Below are positions 7,283-16,793 of a stretch of 64,000 nucleotides of DNA, one piece after another. Positions within the stretch are counted from its first letter, which is position 1, and every line of letters begins with the position of its first letter. The DNA is taken from NCBI GenBank assembly GCA_001604045.1, contig LVAN01000007.1, forward strand, positions 1 to 64,000, written 5' to 3'. The DNA is from Clostridiales bacterium Firm_08. GTDB lineage: Bacteria > Bacillota > Clostridia > Oscillospirales > QAKW01. Both the position numbers and the translations under genes were made by a program. The notes under the pieces are model-generated. The model saw only the letters and a program-made list of their open reading frames with translations. It had not been told where the DNA came from and did no database searches.

Positions 7283-9028
7283 GTGAAACACCGGTCTTTC
7301 AACTTACTGCGGCGGTTTCTGCCGTACTATAAAAAATATTGGGGCGTAATGGCGCTGGATCTTGTGATGGCGAGTTTTACGACGGTCTGCGAGCTGGTGT
7401 TTCCGCTCATCGTGCGCGCCATCACCGGGCGCGCCACGTCTGATCTTTCGACGCTGACGGTCTCGTTTGTCTGGAAGGTCGGTCTGTTTTACGTTTTTCT
7501 GCGGCTGGTCGACACGGCGGCGCAGTTTTATATGACGTCCATCGGGCATATTATGGGCGTACGGATGGAGACGGATATGCGCACCGCGCTGTTTGAGCAT
7601 TTGCAGCGCCTGTCCTTCAATTACTTTGACAACACCAAGATCGGACAGATCATGTCCCGCATCACGAACGATCTGTTCGAGATCACGGAATTCGCGCACC
7701 ACTGTCCCGAGGAGTTTTTCGTCGCGAGCGTCAAGATCATCGTCAGTTTCGCCATCCTCTGCCGTTTCAACGTATGGCTGACGGTCATCATTTTCGCCAT
7801 GCTGCCGGGCATGCTGATCTGTTCCCGTATTTTCAACAAACGGATGCGGCAGGTGTTCCGCGAGCGGCGGGTGCAGACCGGCGAGCTCAACGCCCGTGTG
7901 GAGGACTCCCTGCTCGGCGTGCGGGTGGTAAGATCCTTCGCGGGCGAGCCGGTGGAGCGGGAAAAATTCGAGGCGGACAACCGTCTGTTGTTCCGCATCA
8001 AAAAACGGTCATACTATTATATGGCGGGCTTTCACTCCACCACCCGCCTGTTTGACGGTATTATGTACATCGCCGTCGTTGTGGCGGGCGCGCTGTTCCT
8101 GATTAATGGCGGCATCACGGTGGCGGACTACGCGGCGTATCTGCTGTACGTGTCCGCGCTTTTGACCTCGGTGCGGCGGATCGTGGAGTTTACCGAACAG
8201 TTCCAGCAGGGGATCACGGGCATCGAACGCTTTTTCGAGATACTGGACGTGCCGGTGGATATCGAGGACGCGCCGGACGCGCGTCAGCTCGGACAGGTCA
8301 AAGGTGAGATCACGCTGGATGACGTGAGTTTCCGCTATACCGAGGAAGGCAGGGAGATCCTGTCCCATATCTCGCTTACGGTGCGTCCGGGGGAAAAGGT
8401 CGCGCTGGTCGGACCGTCAGGCGGCGGCAAGACCACGCTGGTCAGCCTCATCCCGCGTTTTTACGACGTGGAAAGCGGGCGGGTGCTGGTGGACGGCAAG
8501 GATGTGCGCGGGCTGACGCTGCAGTCTCTGCGCCGCCGGATCGGCGTGGTCCAGCAGGACGTCTATCTGTTTTCCGGCACGGTGAAAGAGAATATCCTCT
8601 ACGGGCGGCCCGACGCGGATGACGACGCCGTCATCGCCGCCGCCAGGGCGGCGGGCGCCCACGAGTTCATTTCCGAACTGCCGAACGGATATGATACCTA
8701 CGTGGGAGAGCGCGGGGTGAAACTTTCCGGCGGGCAGAAACAGCGCATTTCCATCGCGCGCGTATTCCTGAAGGATCCCCCCATCCTCATTCTGGACGAG
8801 GCGACCAGCGCCCTGGACAACGAGAGCGAGCGGCTGGTCCAGCGGTCTCTCGAAAAACTCAGCGTCGGGCGGACAGCGGTGATCATCGCGCACCGTCTCA
8901 CCACCGTGCAGAACGCCGATCGCATCATCGTGCTGACCGACGAGGGCATCGCCGAGGAGGGCGACCACAAAACGCTGATGGAAAAACAGGGGATCTACTA
9001 CGATCTCTATAAAATGTATGAGCAATAA
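7283..9028 (+). CDS. ABC exporter half-transporter (fused membrane and ATPase domains)
   Basis: A 581-aa type-I ABC exporter half-transporter of the MsbA/LmrA/Sav1866 class, working as a dimer. The first ~320 residues carry six membrane helices. The ATPase domain has Walker A 'GPSGGGKTT' near residue 377, signature 'LSGGQKQR' near 480, Walker B 'ILILDEATSALD' near 501 and the switch His in 'IIAHR' near 534. All catalytic elements are intact. GTG at 7283 is chosen because of the upstream GGAGG. Substrate is unknown; lipid, peptide or drug export are all possible. The YigZ gene starts inside its last codons. Confidence 0.9.
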   Translation: MKHRSFNLLRRFLPYYKKYWGVMALDLVMASFTTVCELVFPLIVRAITGRATSDLSTLTVSFVWKVGLFYVFLRLVDTAAQFYMTSIGHIMGVRMETDMRTALFEHLQRLSFNYFDNTKIGQIMSRITNDLFEITEFAHHCPEEFFVASVKIIVSFAILCRFNVWLTVIIFAMLPGMLICSRIFNKRMRQVFRERRVQTGELNARVEDSLLGVRVVRSFAGEPVEREKFEADNRLLFRIKKRSYYYMAGFHSTTRLFDGIMYIAVVVAGALFLINGGITVADYAAYLLYVSALLTSVRRIVEFTEQFQQGITGIERFFEILDVPVDIEDAPDARQLGQVKGEITLDDVSFRYTEEGREILSHISLTVRPGEKVALVGPSGGGKTTLVSLIPRFYDVESGRVLVDGKDVRGLTLQSLRRRIGVVQQDVYLFSGTVKENILYGRPDADDDAVIAAARAAGAHEFISELPNGYDTYVGERGVKLSGGQKQRISIARVFLKDPPILILDEATSALDNESERLVQRSLEKLSVGRTAVIIAHRLTTVQNADRIIVLTDEGIAEEGDHKTLMEKQGIYYDLYKMYEQ

Positions 9029-9662
9029 CGGCTACAAGGTGGCGGCAAAAGCCGCCGGGACGGAATTTACCGAGAAAAAGAGCCGGTTCATCACCTACGT
9101 TGAATGCGTGAGCACGCCGGCGGAGGCCGAGGCGTTTTTCGCCGCCGTGCGGGCAAAACATCCCGACGCGCGCCATGTCTGCTGCGCCTGCCGCACCCAC
9201 ACACCGTTTTTCGAGAAATGCGGCGACGACGGCGAGCCGCAGGGCACGGCGGGACGGCCGATGCTGGGCGTTCTGCAGAAAGAGGACGTGTATGATATCG
9301 CCGTCGCCGTGGTGCGGTATTTCGGCGGGATCCTGCTCGGTACGGGCGGGCTTTCCCGCGCCTATACAAGAGGGTGCGCCGACGGCGTGGCGGCGGCGGG
9401 CGTGATGGTGATGCGCCGCGCCGTGCCGATGCGTATGTCCGTTTCCTACCGGTATGCCGAGGCGATCGAAAAATGTATCGGCCGTTTTTCGGGCCGTACG
9501 GAGGAGACGGAGTTCGCGGAAAAGGTCGGGATCACTTGTCTGATCCCTCAGGAAAACGCGGACGCTTTCCGCCGGGCGATCCTCGATCTCACAGCGGGGG
9601 AAACGGCGCCGGAGAGCGGCGCGCCGGTGCTTTGCAAAATGGACGCGCCGGCCGATTTTTAA
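9018..9662 (+). CDS. YigZ/IMPACT-family protein
   Basis: A 214-aa member of the UPF0029/Impact family, with 'DDGEPQGTAGRPML' near residue 75 and 'VVRYFGGILLGTGGL' near 98, both diagnostic. The C-terminal ~75 residues form the small ferredoxin-like second domain. Bacterial relatives (YigZ, YvyE) lack a firmly established role; eukaryotic IMPACT modulates translation control through GCN1 binding. It overlaps the ABC exporter gene by 11 bp, so the two are co-translated, but no functional link is obvious. A weak TATAAT follows at 9716 ahead of the response regulator. Confidence 0.88.
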   Translation: MSNNGYKVAAKAAGTEFTEKKSRFITYVECVSTPAEAEAFFAAVRAKHPDARHVCCACRTHTPFFEKCGDDGEPQGTAGRPMLGVLQKEDVYDIAVAVVRYFGGILLGTGGLSRAYTRGCADGVAAAGVMVMRRAVPMRMSVSYRYAEAIEKCIGRFSGRTEETEFAEKVGITCLIPQENADAFRRAILDLTAGETAPESGAPVLCKMDAPADF

Positions 9663-9802
9663 AAATCGTTACCGTTTTATTCACAATTTGTCCAACATTT
9701 TCCGGCAGATTTTTTTATAATAGTAGAGTAACCGTTTTGCGATCACCGCCTTCGGCGCGGTCCGATCGTCCGGCGGTTACCGGAAAGAAAGGAGTGACGG
9801 AT

Positions 9803-10489
9803 ATGGCAAGGATCCTGATCGTTGATGATGAAAAGAACATTTGTGAACTTTTGAGCCTTTATCTGCGCAAAGACGGCTATGAGACGGATTGCGTATATGA
9901 CGGATCGGCGGTGGTGGAAAAATTCAAGACCTTTTCCCCCGACCTCATCCTTTTGGATATTATGCTGCCCGGTATGGACGGCTGGCAGGTCTGCCGGGAG
10001 ATCCGCAAACTCTCCACCGTGCCGATCATTATGATCAGCGCCAAGGGCGAAACGTTTGATAAAGTGCTGGGGCTGGAACTCGGCGCGGACGATTATGTGA
10101 CCAAACCTTTTGATACCAAGGAAGTGCTGGCGCGCATCAAAAGCGTGCTGCGCCGCGCAAACGGCGAAAAGGAGACCGGCACGGGCCTGCAGGAAGTGGA
10201 ATACGAGGGTCTGTACGTCTCTCTGACCAATTATAAACTTCGGGTCGGCGGAAAGGACGTCGAGGCGCCGCCCAAGGAGATCGAACTGCTCTATCACCTG
10301 GCGAGCCACCCCAACCGCGTCTATACCAGAGACCAGCTGCTGGACGAGATCTGGGGATTTAAATATTTCGGAGATTCCCGCACGGTGGACGTGCACGTCA
10401 AACGCATCCGCGAAAAGCTGGAGGGCGTCAGCGACAAATGGAGCCTCAAGACCGTTTGGGGCGTGGGGTATAAATTCGAGGTGGTGTAA
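9803..10489 (+). CDS. OmpR/PhoB-family response regulator
   Basis: A 228-aa two-domain regulator. The receiver domain (1-120) has acidic residues in 'IVDDE', the phospho-acceptor Asp52 in 'LLDIMLPGMDG' and Lys of 'TKPF' near 102. The C-terminal winged helix (about 130-228) includes 'YTRDQLLDEIWG' and 'VDVHVKRIREKL'. The track ORF begins far upstream at 9374 inside another gene; ATG 9803 is preferred because AAAGGAGTG precedes it. Six bases separate it from the histidine kinase, and an HtrA protease follows, the arrangement seen in CssRS-type envelope-stress systems. Confidence 0.93.
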   Translation: MARILIVDDEKNICELLSLYLRKDGYETDCVYDGSAVVEKFKTFSPDLILLDIMLPGMDGWQVCREIRKLSTVPIIMISAKGETFDKVLGLELGADDYVTKPFDTKEVLARIKSVLRRANGEKETGTGLQEVEYEGLYVSLTNYKLRVGGKDVEAPPKEIELLYHLASHPNRVYTRDQLLDEIWGFKYFGDSRTVDVHVKRIREKLEGVSDKWSLKTVWGVGYKFEVV

Positions 10490-10494
10490 AACAG

Positions 10495-11937
10495 ATGCAC
10501 CGGATGCAGAAACGCATTTTTCTCAAATATTTCATCACGTCCGCGTCCATCATCCTGCTGACGCTGGCGGCGATGGGCGGTCTTTGCGCCTCTGTTCTGG
10601 CGCAGCAGCGGATCGAGGAGACGACGGAAAATCTCGAGTCCGCCGCCGGCAAACTCGCGACGATGTACGCGCGCATGCCCAAGAACTCCTATCTCGTGGC
10701 GGGGCACATTATGGGTACGGCGATGGACGTCGTCAAGGAGGCGCTCAGCGCGGACGTCATCATCATCAATGACGGAAGTACCGTCGCGATGAGCACCGTG
10801 GAGGGCATGAGCGAGAACAGCCGCAACACGCTGGTGCCGGATGAGGCGGCCCGCCAGGTATTGAACGGACAGGACTACCGCGCGACCGGACAGTTTTTAC
10901 AGCGGGACGGCGCCCGCACCGCGTATACCGTCGGAAAACCTGTTATGACGGGGGACAACGAGATCATCGGCGCGGTGTTCGTCACGACGACGAGCGTCGG
11001 GATGTGGCGGTATCTCGCGCCGTTTCTGCTGATGTATATGGCGTTTACGGGTCTTGCGCTGATGATCGCGCTGGTCATCGTATATTTCGTGAGCGCCCGG
11101 ATGTTCCGTCCGCTCACGCAGATGGGCGAGGCGGTCAAGGCGTACGCCGACGGCGACTTTTCAATGCGGCTGGACGTGAGAGGCTCGGATGAACTCGGGG
11201 AACTTGCCTCGGCGTTCAACAATATGGCGGACTCGCTCGACCGGCTGGAAACGATGCGCCGGGGGTTCGTGGAGGACGTCTCTCACGAACTGCGCACGCC
11301 GATGACCACCATCGGCGGATTTATCGACGGCATTCTGGACGGCGTTATCGAGCCGAAGGATCAAAACAAATATCTTACCATCGTTTCGGCGGAGATCCGG
11401 CGGCTTTCCCGGATGGTGTCCTCCATGCTGGACGTCGCCCGCATCGATTCCGGCGAGATGGTATATAATAAGACGGCGTTCGATATGGCGGAGGTCCTGC
11501 AGAAAAACCTTACCGGCTTTGAGGAGCGCCTCAGGGAGAAAAACATCAACGTCCTGTGGAAGGGCGACGAAAGCGGCGATTATTACGTTTACGCCGATCA
11601 GGACAGCGTGTACCGCGTCGTGTTCAACCTGCTTGACAACGCGCTCAAATTCGTAAACGACGGCGGCACCGTCACGCTGACGCTGGCGGAAAAGGACGGC
11701 GCCGTGCTGACCGGTATCCGCAACACCGGCAAAGGGATCGACCCGAAGGACGCCGGGCATATTTTCGAGCGGTTTTATAAAACGGACAAGAGCCGTTCCG
11801 AAAACAAACGGGGCGTCGGCATCGGACTGTATCTCGTGCGTACCATTATAAAAGATCTGGGCGGGGATATCTACGTCTCCTCCGGGAAGGATGAATTCGC
11901 GGAGTTTTCCTTTACACTTCCGAAACCGGAAGTTTAA
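10495..11937 (+). CDS. membrane sensor histidine kinase
   Basis: A 480-aa kinase pairing with the preceding regulator. Membrane helices at about 12-32 and 175-200 flank an extracytoplasmic sensor of roughly 140 residues. A HAMP linker follows, then the phospho-acceptor box 'VSHELRTPM' (His near 263) and an ATPase domain with N-box 'NLLDNALKF', G-box 'GKGIDPKD' and 'GVGIGLYLV'. All are intact. The outer domain has no Cys pair or recognisable PAS/Cache motif, so the signal is unknown. The HtrA gene begins 82 bp downstream, which suggests sensing of envelope protein damage (inference). Confidence 0.92.
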   Translation: MHRMQKRIFLKYFITSASIILLTLAAMGGLCASVLAQQRIEETTENLESAAGKLATMYARMPKNSYLVAGHIMGTAMDVVKEALSADVIIINDGSTVAMSTVEGMSENSRNTLVPDEAARQVLNGQDYRATGQFLQRDGARTAYTVGKPVMTGDNEIIGAVFVTTTSVGMWRYLAPFLLMYMAFTGLALMIALVIVYFVSARMFRPLTQMGEAVKAYADGDFSMRLDVRGSDELGELASAFNNMADSLDRLETMRRGFVEDVSHELRTPMTTIGGFIDGILDGVIEPKDQNKYLTIVSAEIRRLSRMVSSMLDVARIDSGEMVYNKTAFDMAEVLQKNLTGFEERLREKNINVLWKGDESGDYYVYADQDSVYRVVFNLLDNALKFVNDGGTVTLTLAEKDGAVLTGIRNTGKGIDPKDAGHIFERFYKTDKSRSENKRGVGIGLYLVRTIIKDLGGDIYVSSGKDEFAEFSFTLPKPEV

Positions 11938-12019
11938 CAAATCATCGCGGTTTATTCATACATTTTTCAAAAAAGCGTGTTACACTATTATCATAAAATC
12001 GACAGAGGAGGCATCCCCA

Positions 12020-13501
12020 ATGGATGAAAGAATGAACGAATGGAATTCCCCCGAAAATGAAACGCAGGAAACCGAAATGACGAAAGAGCCCGCGGCGGAG
12101 GAAGCGGCGCAGCCCGTGACCGAAACGCCCGCGGCGGAGGAAGTAGCGGCGGAAGCGGCGCAGCCCTCGGCCGAAGCGCCCGCGGCGGAAGAAACGGCAA
12201 CGGAAGCGGCGGATCGTCCGCGGCCGCAGGCGGCGCCGGTGTATACAGTGCAAAATCCCAATCCGTATTATCATTACGCCTACACGGCGCCGCAGACCGT
12301 GACGCCCGTGGCGGTCAAAAAGAAAAAAAATCCCCTTATCGTGGCGCTGATCATCGTGTCGGCACTGCTGATCGTCTCACTGATCGCGTCCATGGGGGCG
12401 ATACTTGTCCTGCGCCGGCAGGCGGCGGCGCCTTCCTCCGGCGGCGCCGGCACGTCGCAGACGGAAATCAACAATGATAAAGACACCTCGGATATTCCCG
12501 AAAATCCGTCGGTGACCGTCTCGCAGAAGGAAAAGAAGGACGCCAGCGTTATGACCACCGAGGAGGTCGCCGCGAAGGTCACCCCGCAGGTCGTCGGCAT
12601 CGTCGCCTCGACTGGCGAGGGCTGGTACGCGAGTCAGGATCAGGGCAGCGGCATCATCTTTTCCGAGGACGGCTATATCATCACCAACCACCACGTCATC
12701 GACGGCTCGACCGGCGTTAAGGTCGTGCTGGCGGACGGCAAGGATACGACATATGACGCCAAGATCATCGGTTCGGACAGCAAGACCGATCTCGCGGTGC
12801 TGAAGGTGGACGCCACCGGGCTGGACGCCGCCGATATCGGCAGCAGCGCCGAACTCAAGGTCGGCGAGACGGTGCTTGCCATCGGCAACCCTTACGGACT
12901 GCAGTTCGCGAGTTCCGTCACCGCGGGCATCGTATCCGCGCTCGAGCGCAACGTCACCATCGAGAATTCCCAGATGACGCTGATCCAGACCGACGCCGCC
13001 ATCAATCCCGGCAACTCCGGCGGGGCGCTGGTCAACCTGTACGGTCAGGTCGTCGGCATCAATTCCTCCAAGATCTCGGACACCGCCGCCGAGGGGCTCG
13101 GATTTTCCATCCCCATCGACGACGCGCTGCCCATCATCCAGGAGCTGATCTCCAAGGGCTATATCAGCGGCCGTCCGATGATCGGCATCCAGGGACAGGA
13201 CGTCTCCAATCAGATGGCGCTGATGTATAATATCCCGGTGGGCGTGTACGTCAGTTATATCGACGAGACCAGCGACGCCTACAAGCAGGGTCTGCGCTCC
13301 TATGATATCATCACCGAGTTCAACGGTGAGCAGGTGACCTCCTTCGCGGAACTTGACGCCGCCAAGAGCAAATGCAAAGCGGGCGATACGGTGGAGATCC
13401 GCTACTACCGTTATGAAACCGGCAAGTACAGCACCATCAAGATCACCCTCAGCGAATCGACCGGAGAGAAGATCACCGGAAACTCCGGCAACAACCGATA
13501 A
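12020..13501 (+). CDS. htrA: HtrA/DegP-like membrane-anchored serine protease
   Basis: A 493-aa S1C protease. A long acidic, repetitive cytoplasmic head of about 100 residues (repeats of 'PAAEE' with Ala/Glu) precedes one membrane helix near 105-128, then an extracellular protease and PDZ domain. The catalytic triad is complete: His in 'ITNHHVID' (~225), Asp in 'KTDLAVLKV' (~255), Ser in 'NPGNSGGALVN' (~332). The PDZ domain covers about 385-480. The track start at 11891 runs through the kinase gene; ATG 12020 follows GAGGAGGC. HtrA degrades misfolded secreted proteins. The low-complexity head is longer than in typical relatives. Confidence 0.92.
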   Translation: MDERMNEWNSPENETQETEMTKEPAAEEAAQPVTETPAAEEVAAEAAQPSAEAPAAEETATEAADRPRPQAAPVYTVQNPNPYYHYAYTAPQTVTPVAVKKKKNPLIVALIIVSALLIVSLIASMGAILVLRRQAAAPSSGGAGTSQTEINNDKDTSDIPENPSVTVSQKEKKDASVMTTEEVAAKVTPQVVGIVASTGEGWYASQDQGSGIIFSEDGYIITNHHVIDGSTGVKVVLADGKDTTYDAKIIGSDSKTDLAVLKVDATGLDAADIGSSAELKVGETVLAIGNPYGLQFASSVTAGIVSALERNVTIENSQMTLIQTDAAINPGNSGGALVNLYGQVVGINSSKISDTAAEGLGFSIPIDDALPIIQELISKGYISGRPMIGIQGQDVSNQMALMYNIPVGVYVSYIDETSDAYKQGLRSYDIITEFNGEQVTSFAELDAAKSKCKAGDTVEIRYYRYETGKYSTIKITLSESTGEKITGNSGNNR

Positions 13502-13521
13502 TATCCACTCCGAAAAACATT

Positions 13522-13570
13522 ATAGGGAAAGCGCCCCGAAAACAGTCTGTTTTCGGGGCGCTTTCCCTAT
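13522..13570 (+). terminator. long perfect hairpin after htrA
   Basis: A near-perfect 23-24-bp inverted repeat around GCGCCCCGAAAACAG with a 2-3 nt loop. It lacks a T-run, so termination may be inefficient, but position and strength fit a terminator. Confidence 0.75.
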
Positions 13571-13586
13571 GGCGGGGAGGAAACTC

Positions 13587-13615
13587 TTGATTTATCGCGG
13601 CGCGTTCCTTATAAT
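13587..13615 (+). promoter_or_regulatory. promoter for the GH106-like glycosidase gene
   Basis: TTGATT, a 17-nt spacer and TATAAT, 34 bp before the start codon. Confidence 0.78.
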
Positions 13616-13648
13616 GAAGGTAAGATGTTATCACAGGGAGGGAACGCC

Positions 13649-16600
13649 ATGTTGTACGAAAAGAACGACCGCCCGGCGGACGAGGCGCTTTTCAAAGCGC
13701 CGACGGCGGAATACCGCGCCGCGCCGTTCTGGTCATGGAACTGTAAACTTGACCGGGAGGAACTGCTGCGGCAGATCGACTGCTTTAAGGAGATGGGGTT
13801 CGGCGGCGCGCATATCCATTCCCGCACCGGGCTTGATACCGAATATCTCGGAGACGAGTTTATGGGATACGTTTCCGATTGCGTCCGCAAGGCGGAAAGC
13901 GAAAAAATGCTTGTGTGGCTGTACGACGAGGATCGCTGGTCGTCGGGACCCGCGGGCGGCAGGGTGACGGCGTTTCCGCCTTACCGCCGCAAGAGGCTCC
14001 AGCTGTTTTCCTCCGATCAGGGGTGGGACACGCCTAAGGTCAGGGCGCTTGAAAAGGGCGTGCCGTATCCGCTTGCCTGCTATGACGTTATCCTGGAAAA
14101 CGGTTTTCTGATCTCCTTTCGCCGGATCGGGAAGGACGAGCCGGCGCGGGGCGTCAAATGGTACGCCTACGTCGTCAATGAAAAGAATTCCACATGGTTC
14201 AACGGACAGACCTACATCGACGCGATGGATCGTGAGGCGGTCGCGGCGTTTATCCGCTCGACCCATGAACGCTATAAAGAAAAGGTGGGGCACGCGTTCG
14301 GAAAGACCATCCCCGCCATTTTCACCGACGAGCCCAACGCCAATCACGAAAAATCCTGCGTTTTGCCCTCTCCCGATCACACCGGGCGGATCGTGTATGC
14401 CTGGAGCCGCTTTTTCGAGGAGGCGTACCGGGAGGCGTACGGCGAGGATCTTTTGGAGACACTGCCCGAACTGTTTTGGATCCGTAAAGACCGTTCCGAC
14501 ACCGCTGTAAAGTATAAATACTTTAGTCTTGTGGCGAAACTGTTCGCGGAGAATTTCTGCGGGCAGATCGGGGCGTGGTGCGTGCAAAACGGCATCAGTC
14601 TGACCGGTCACCTTTTGCGGGAGCCGACGCTGGAAGGACAGACCATCACCTGCGGGGAAGTGATGCGGGGGTACGGCGCGTTCGGCATCCCCGGCATCGA
14701 TATGCTATGCGACGCGGTGGAACTCACCACCGCCAAGCAGACCCAGTCCGCCGTCCATCAGTACGGCAAGGAGGGGATGCTCTCCGAGTTGTACGGCGTG
14801 ACGGGCTGGTCTTTTGATTTCAGAGGACATAAGTTCCAGGGGGACTGGCAGGCGGCGCTCGGCGTCACGGTCAGAGTGCCGCATCTGGCGTGGGTGTCCA
14901 TGGCGGGGGAGGCGAAAAGGGATTATCCCGCTTCCATCGGCTATCAGTCGCCCTGGTATAAGGAATACAGGATCATAGAGGATCATTTCGCGCGGGTGAA
15001 TACCGCGATGACGCGGGGCGAGCCGATCGTTCGGATCGCCGTCGTCCATCCGTCGGAAAGTATGTGGATCTCGATGGGACCCAATACCCAAATGAGAGGG
15101 CAGATGTCGGCGCTGGAGCGGAATTTCGCCTCTGTCACCGAATGGCTGCTCGGTCAGCATCTCGATTTCGATTTTCTCTGCGAGGGGACGCTGCCGGAAC
15201 TTACCGGCTCCGACGCCCGCAAGGTCGGCAAAATGACCTACGACGCGATCGTTTTGCCCGGCAACCTGACCTTGCGCCGCGCCACCCTTGATTTTCTTGA
15301 AAAATTCGCCGCGGCGGGCGGCAAGGTCGTCTTTATGGGCGCCTGTCCCGCGTTCGTGGACGGACAAAAGAGCGGCGGCGCCGTCCCGCTCTATGAAAAA
15401 AGCGTCAGGATCCCCTTTGACAAGGCGGCGCTCGCGCGGGCGCTTGCGGAGGAAAAAATCGTCACCGTCACGACGGCGGACGGAAAAACGGCGGAAAACC
15501 TCGTCTACGCCCTGCGGCGGGACGGGAAGGACCAATGGCTGTTTATCGCCCATAAACAAAGAAACTGCACCAAATCGTCCGGCGGCGCGCCGCAGGACGA
15601 CGTCGTGCCGCCCGACGATATCACGCTGACCCTTCGCGGCGCTTTCACGCCGACGCTGTACGACACGCTGACCGGCGAAACGGAGCCGATGCCCTGTGTG
15701 ATCAAAAACGGAAATACCGTCATCTCCCGCCGCGTGGAGGGATATGACAGCCTTTTGATCCGTCTGTCTCCCGCGGCGGAGACGGCGTTTACCGCGCCCG
15801 CCCCGCGGCGCCGCGCGCTGAAAGAGTATACGATCAAGGATACCGTCTCCTATCGGCTGGAGGAGCCAAACGTTCTGCTGCTCGACCGCGCCGAATACGC
15901 GCCGGACGGCGGCGCCTGGCGGGAGGCGGAGGAAATTTTGCGCCTTGACGCCGCCCTGCGGGAGTCGTTTGGATATCCTAAACGGTACGGCAGTCTCGCG
16001 CAGCCGTATACGATGCCGCGGGCAAAAGAGGAGCATACGCTTTCCCTGCGGTTTACCGTTGAGAGCGAGCGGCGTTTTGAGGGTGTGAAACTGGCGGCGG
16101 AGGAACTTGAAAAAATGACTGTCACCCTGAACGGCGAGACGGTCTCCGCCCCGATCGACGGCTGGTTTACCGACCGTGCGATCAAGACCGTGCCCCTGCC
16201 GGTCATCCGCGAGGGCAAAAACGATTTGATCCTGACCATGCCCTTCGGCGCGCGCACCAACGTCGAGTGGTGCTATCTGCTGGGAGCGTTCGGCGTGCGG
16301 GTCGCCGGCGTGAAAACCACGCTGACCCGCCTGCCGGACAGGATCGGTTTTTCTGATATCGTGCCGCAGGGCATGCCGTTTTACGGCGGCAATATCCGCT
16401 ACGACATCCCGCTGACGACGGAAAAGACCGCCGACCTGACGATCCGGGCGTCCAGCTATAAAGGGGCGCTGATCGCCGTCCGCCTTGACGGAAAGGACGT
16501 CGGGCGGATCGTGTTCCCGCCTTATGATCTGACGGTGGAAAATGTTGAAAAAGGCGCGCACACGCTGCAAATCACGGTGTTCGGCAACCGGCAGAACTCC

Positions 16601-16753
16601 TTCGGACCGGTCCACAACGTCGATCTCAGCAACCGCTGGATCGGGCCGCCCATCTGGCGCACGACGGGCGACGCCTGGTGCTACGAGTACAAACTCACGC
16701 CTTTCGGGCTTCTCAAAAGCCCGGTCATCACCCTTTCCGAAAAAGAACAATAA
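13649..16753 (+). CDS. large glycoside hydrolase, GH106-like (putative alpha-L-rhamnosidase)
   Basis: A 1034-aa protein without a signal peptide, so probably cytosolic. The opening 'APFWSWNCKLDREELLRQI' followed by 'MGFGGAHIHSRTGL' is the pattern of the GH106/alpha-L-rhamnosidase TIM-barrel family. Acidic candidates occur in 'WLYDEDRWSSG' and 'FTDEPN'. The C-terminal ~300 residues look like beta-sandwich domains, fitting the multi-domain family layout and its usual ~1000-aa length. ATG 13649 is preferred over 13625 because AGGGAGGGAA sits just upstream. It is monocistronic with its own promoter and terminator and no sugar transporter beside it. Family match is good; substrate is inferred only. 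Confidence 0.7.
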   Translation: MLYEKNDRPADEALFKAPTAEYRAAPFWSWNCKLDREELLRQIDCFKEMGFGGAHIHSRTGLDTEYLGDEFMGYVSDCVRKAESEKMLVWLYDEDRWSSGPAGGRVTAFPPYRRKRLQLFSSDQGWDTPKVRALEKGVPYPLACYDVILENGFLISFRRIGKDEPARGVKWYAYVVNEKNSTWFNGQTYIDAMDREAVAAFIRSTHERYKEKVGHAFGKTIPAIFTDEPNANHEKSCVLPSPDHTGRIVYAWSRFFEEAYREAYGEDLLETLPELFWIRKDRSDTAVKYKYFSLVAKLFAENFCGQIGAWCVQNGISLTGHLLREPTLEGQTITCGEVMRGYGAFGIPGIDMLCDAVELTTAKQTQSAVHQYGKEGMLSELYGVTGWSFDFRGHKFQGDWQAALGVTVRVPHLAWVSMAGEAKRDYPASIGYQSPWYKEYRIIEDHFARVNTAMTRGEPIVRIAVVHPSESMWISMGPNTQMRGQMSALERNFASVTEWLLGQHLDFDFLCEGTLPELTGSDARKVGKMTYDAIVLPGNLTLRRATLDFLEKFAAAGGKVVFMGACPAFVDGQKSGGAVPLYEKSVRIPFDKAALARALAEEKIVTVTTADGKTAENLVYALRRDGKDQWLFIAHKQRNCTKSSGGAPQDDVVPPDDITLTLRGAFTPTLYDTLTGETEPMPCVIKNGNTVISRRVEGYDSLLIRLSPAAETAFTAPAPRRRALKEYTIKDTVSYRLEEPNVLLLDRAEYAPDGGAWREAEEILRLDAALRESFGYPKRYGSLAQPYTMPRAKEEHTLSLRFTVESERRFEGVKLAAEELEKMTVTLNGETVSAPIDGWFTDRAIKTVPLPVIREGKNDLILTMPFGARTNVEWCYLLGAFGVRVAGVKTTLTRLPDRIGFSDIVPQGMPFYGGNIRYDIPLTTEKTADLTIRASSYKGALIAVRLDGKDVGRIVFPPYDLTVENVEKGAHTLQITVFGNRQNSFGPVHNVDLSNRWIGPPIWRTTGDAWCYEYKLTPFGLLKSPVITLSEKEQ

Positions 16754-16754
16754 A

Positions 16755-16790
16755 AAACGCGCCTTTTGCCAAGCGGCAAAAGGCGCGTTT
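16755..16790. terminator. bidirectional terminator between convergent genes
   Basis: Perfect 16-bp stem (AAACGCGCCTTTTGCC) with a 4-nt loop, A-rich on the left and T-rich on the right. It serves the glycosidase (+) and the ATPase gene (-). Confidence 0.9.
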
Positions 16791-16793
16791 CTC

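Noticed and set aside
9688-9721. Full promoter for the response regulator
   Set aside because: TATAAT at 9716 is good, but the nearest -35-like TTGTCC is 22 nt away; left as a note rather than a feature.
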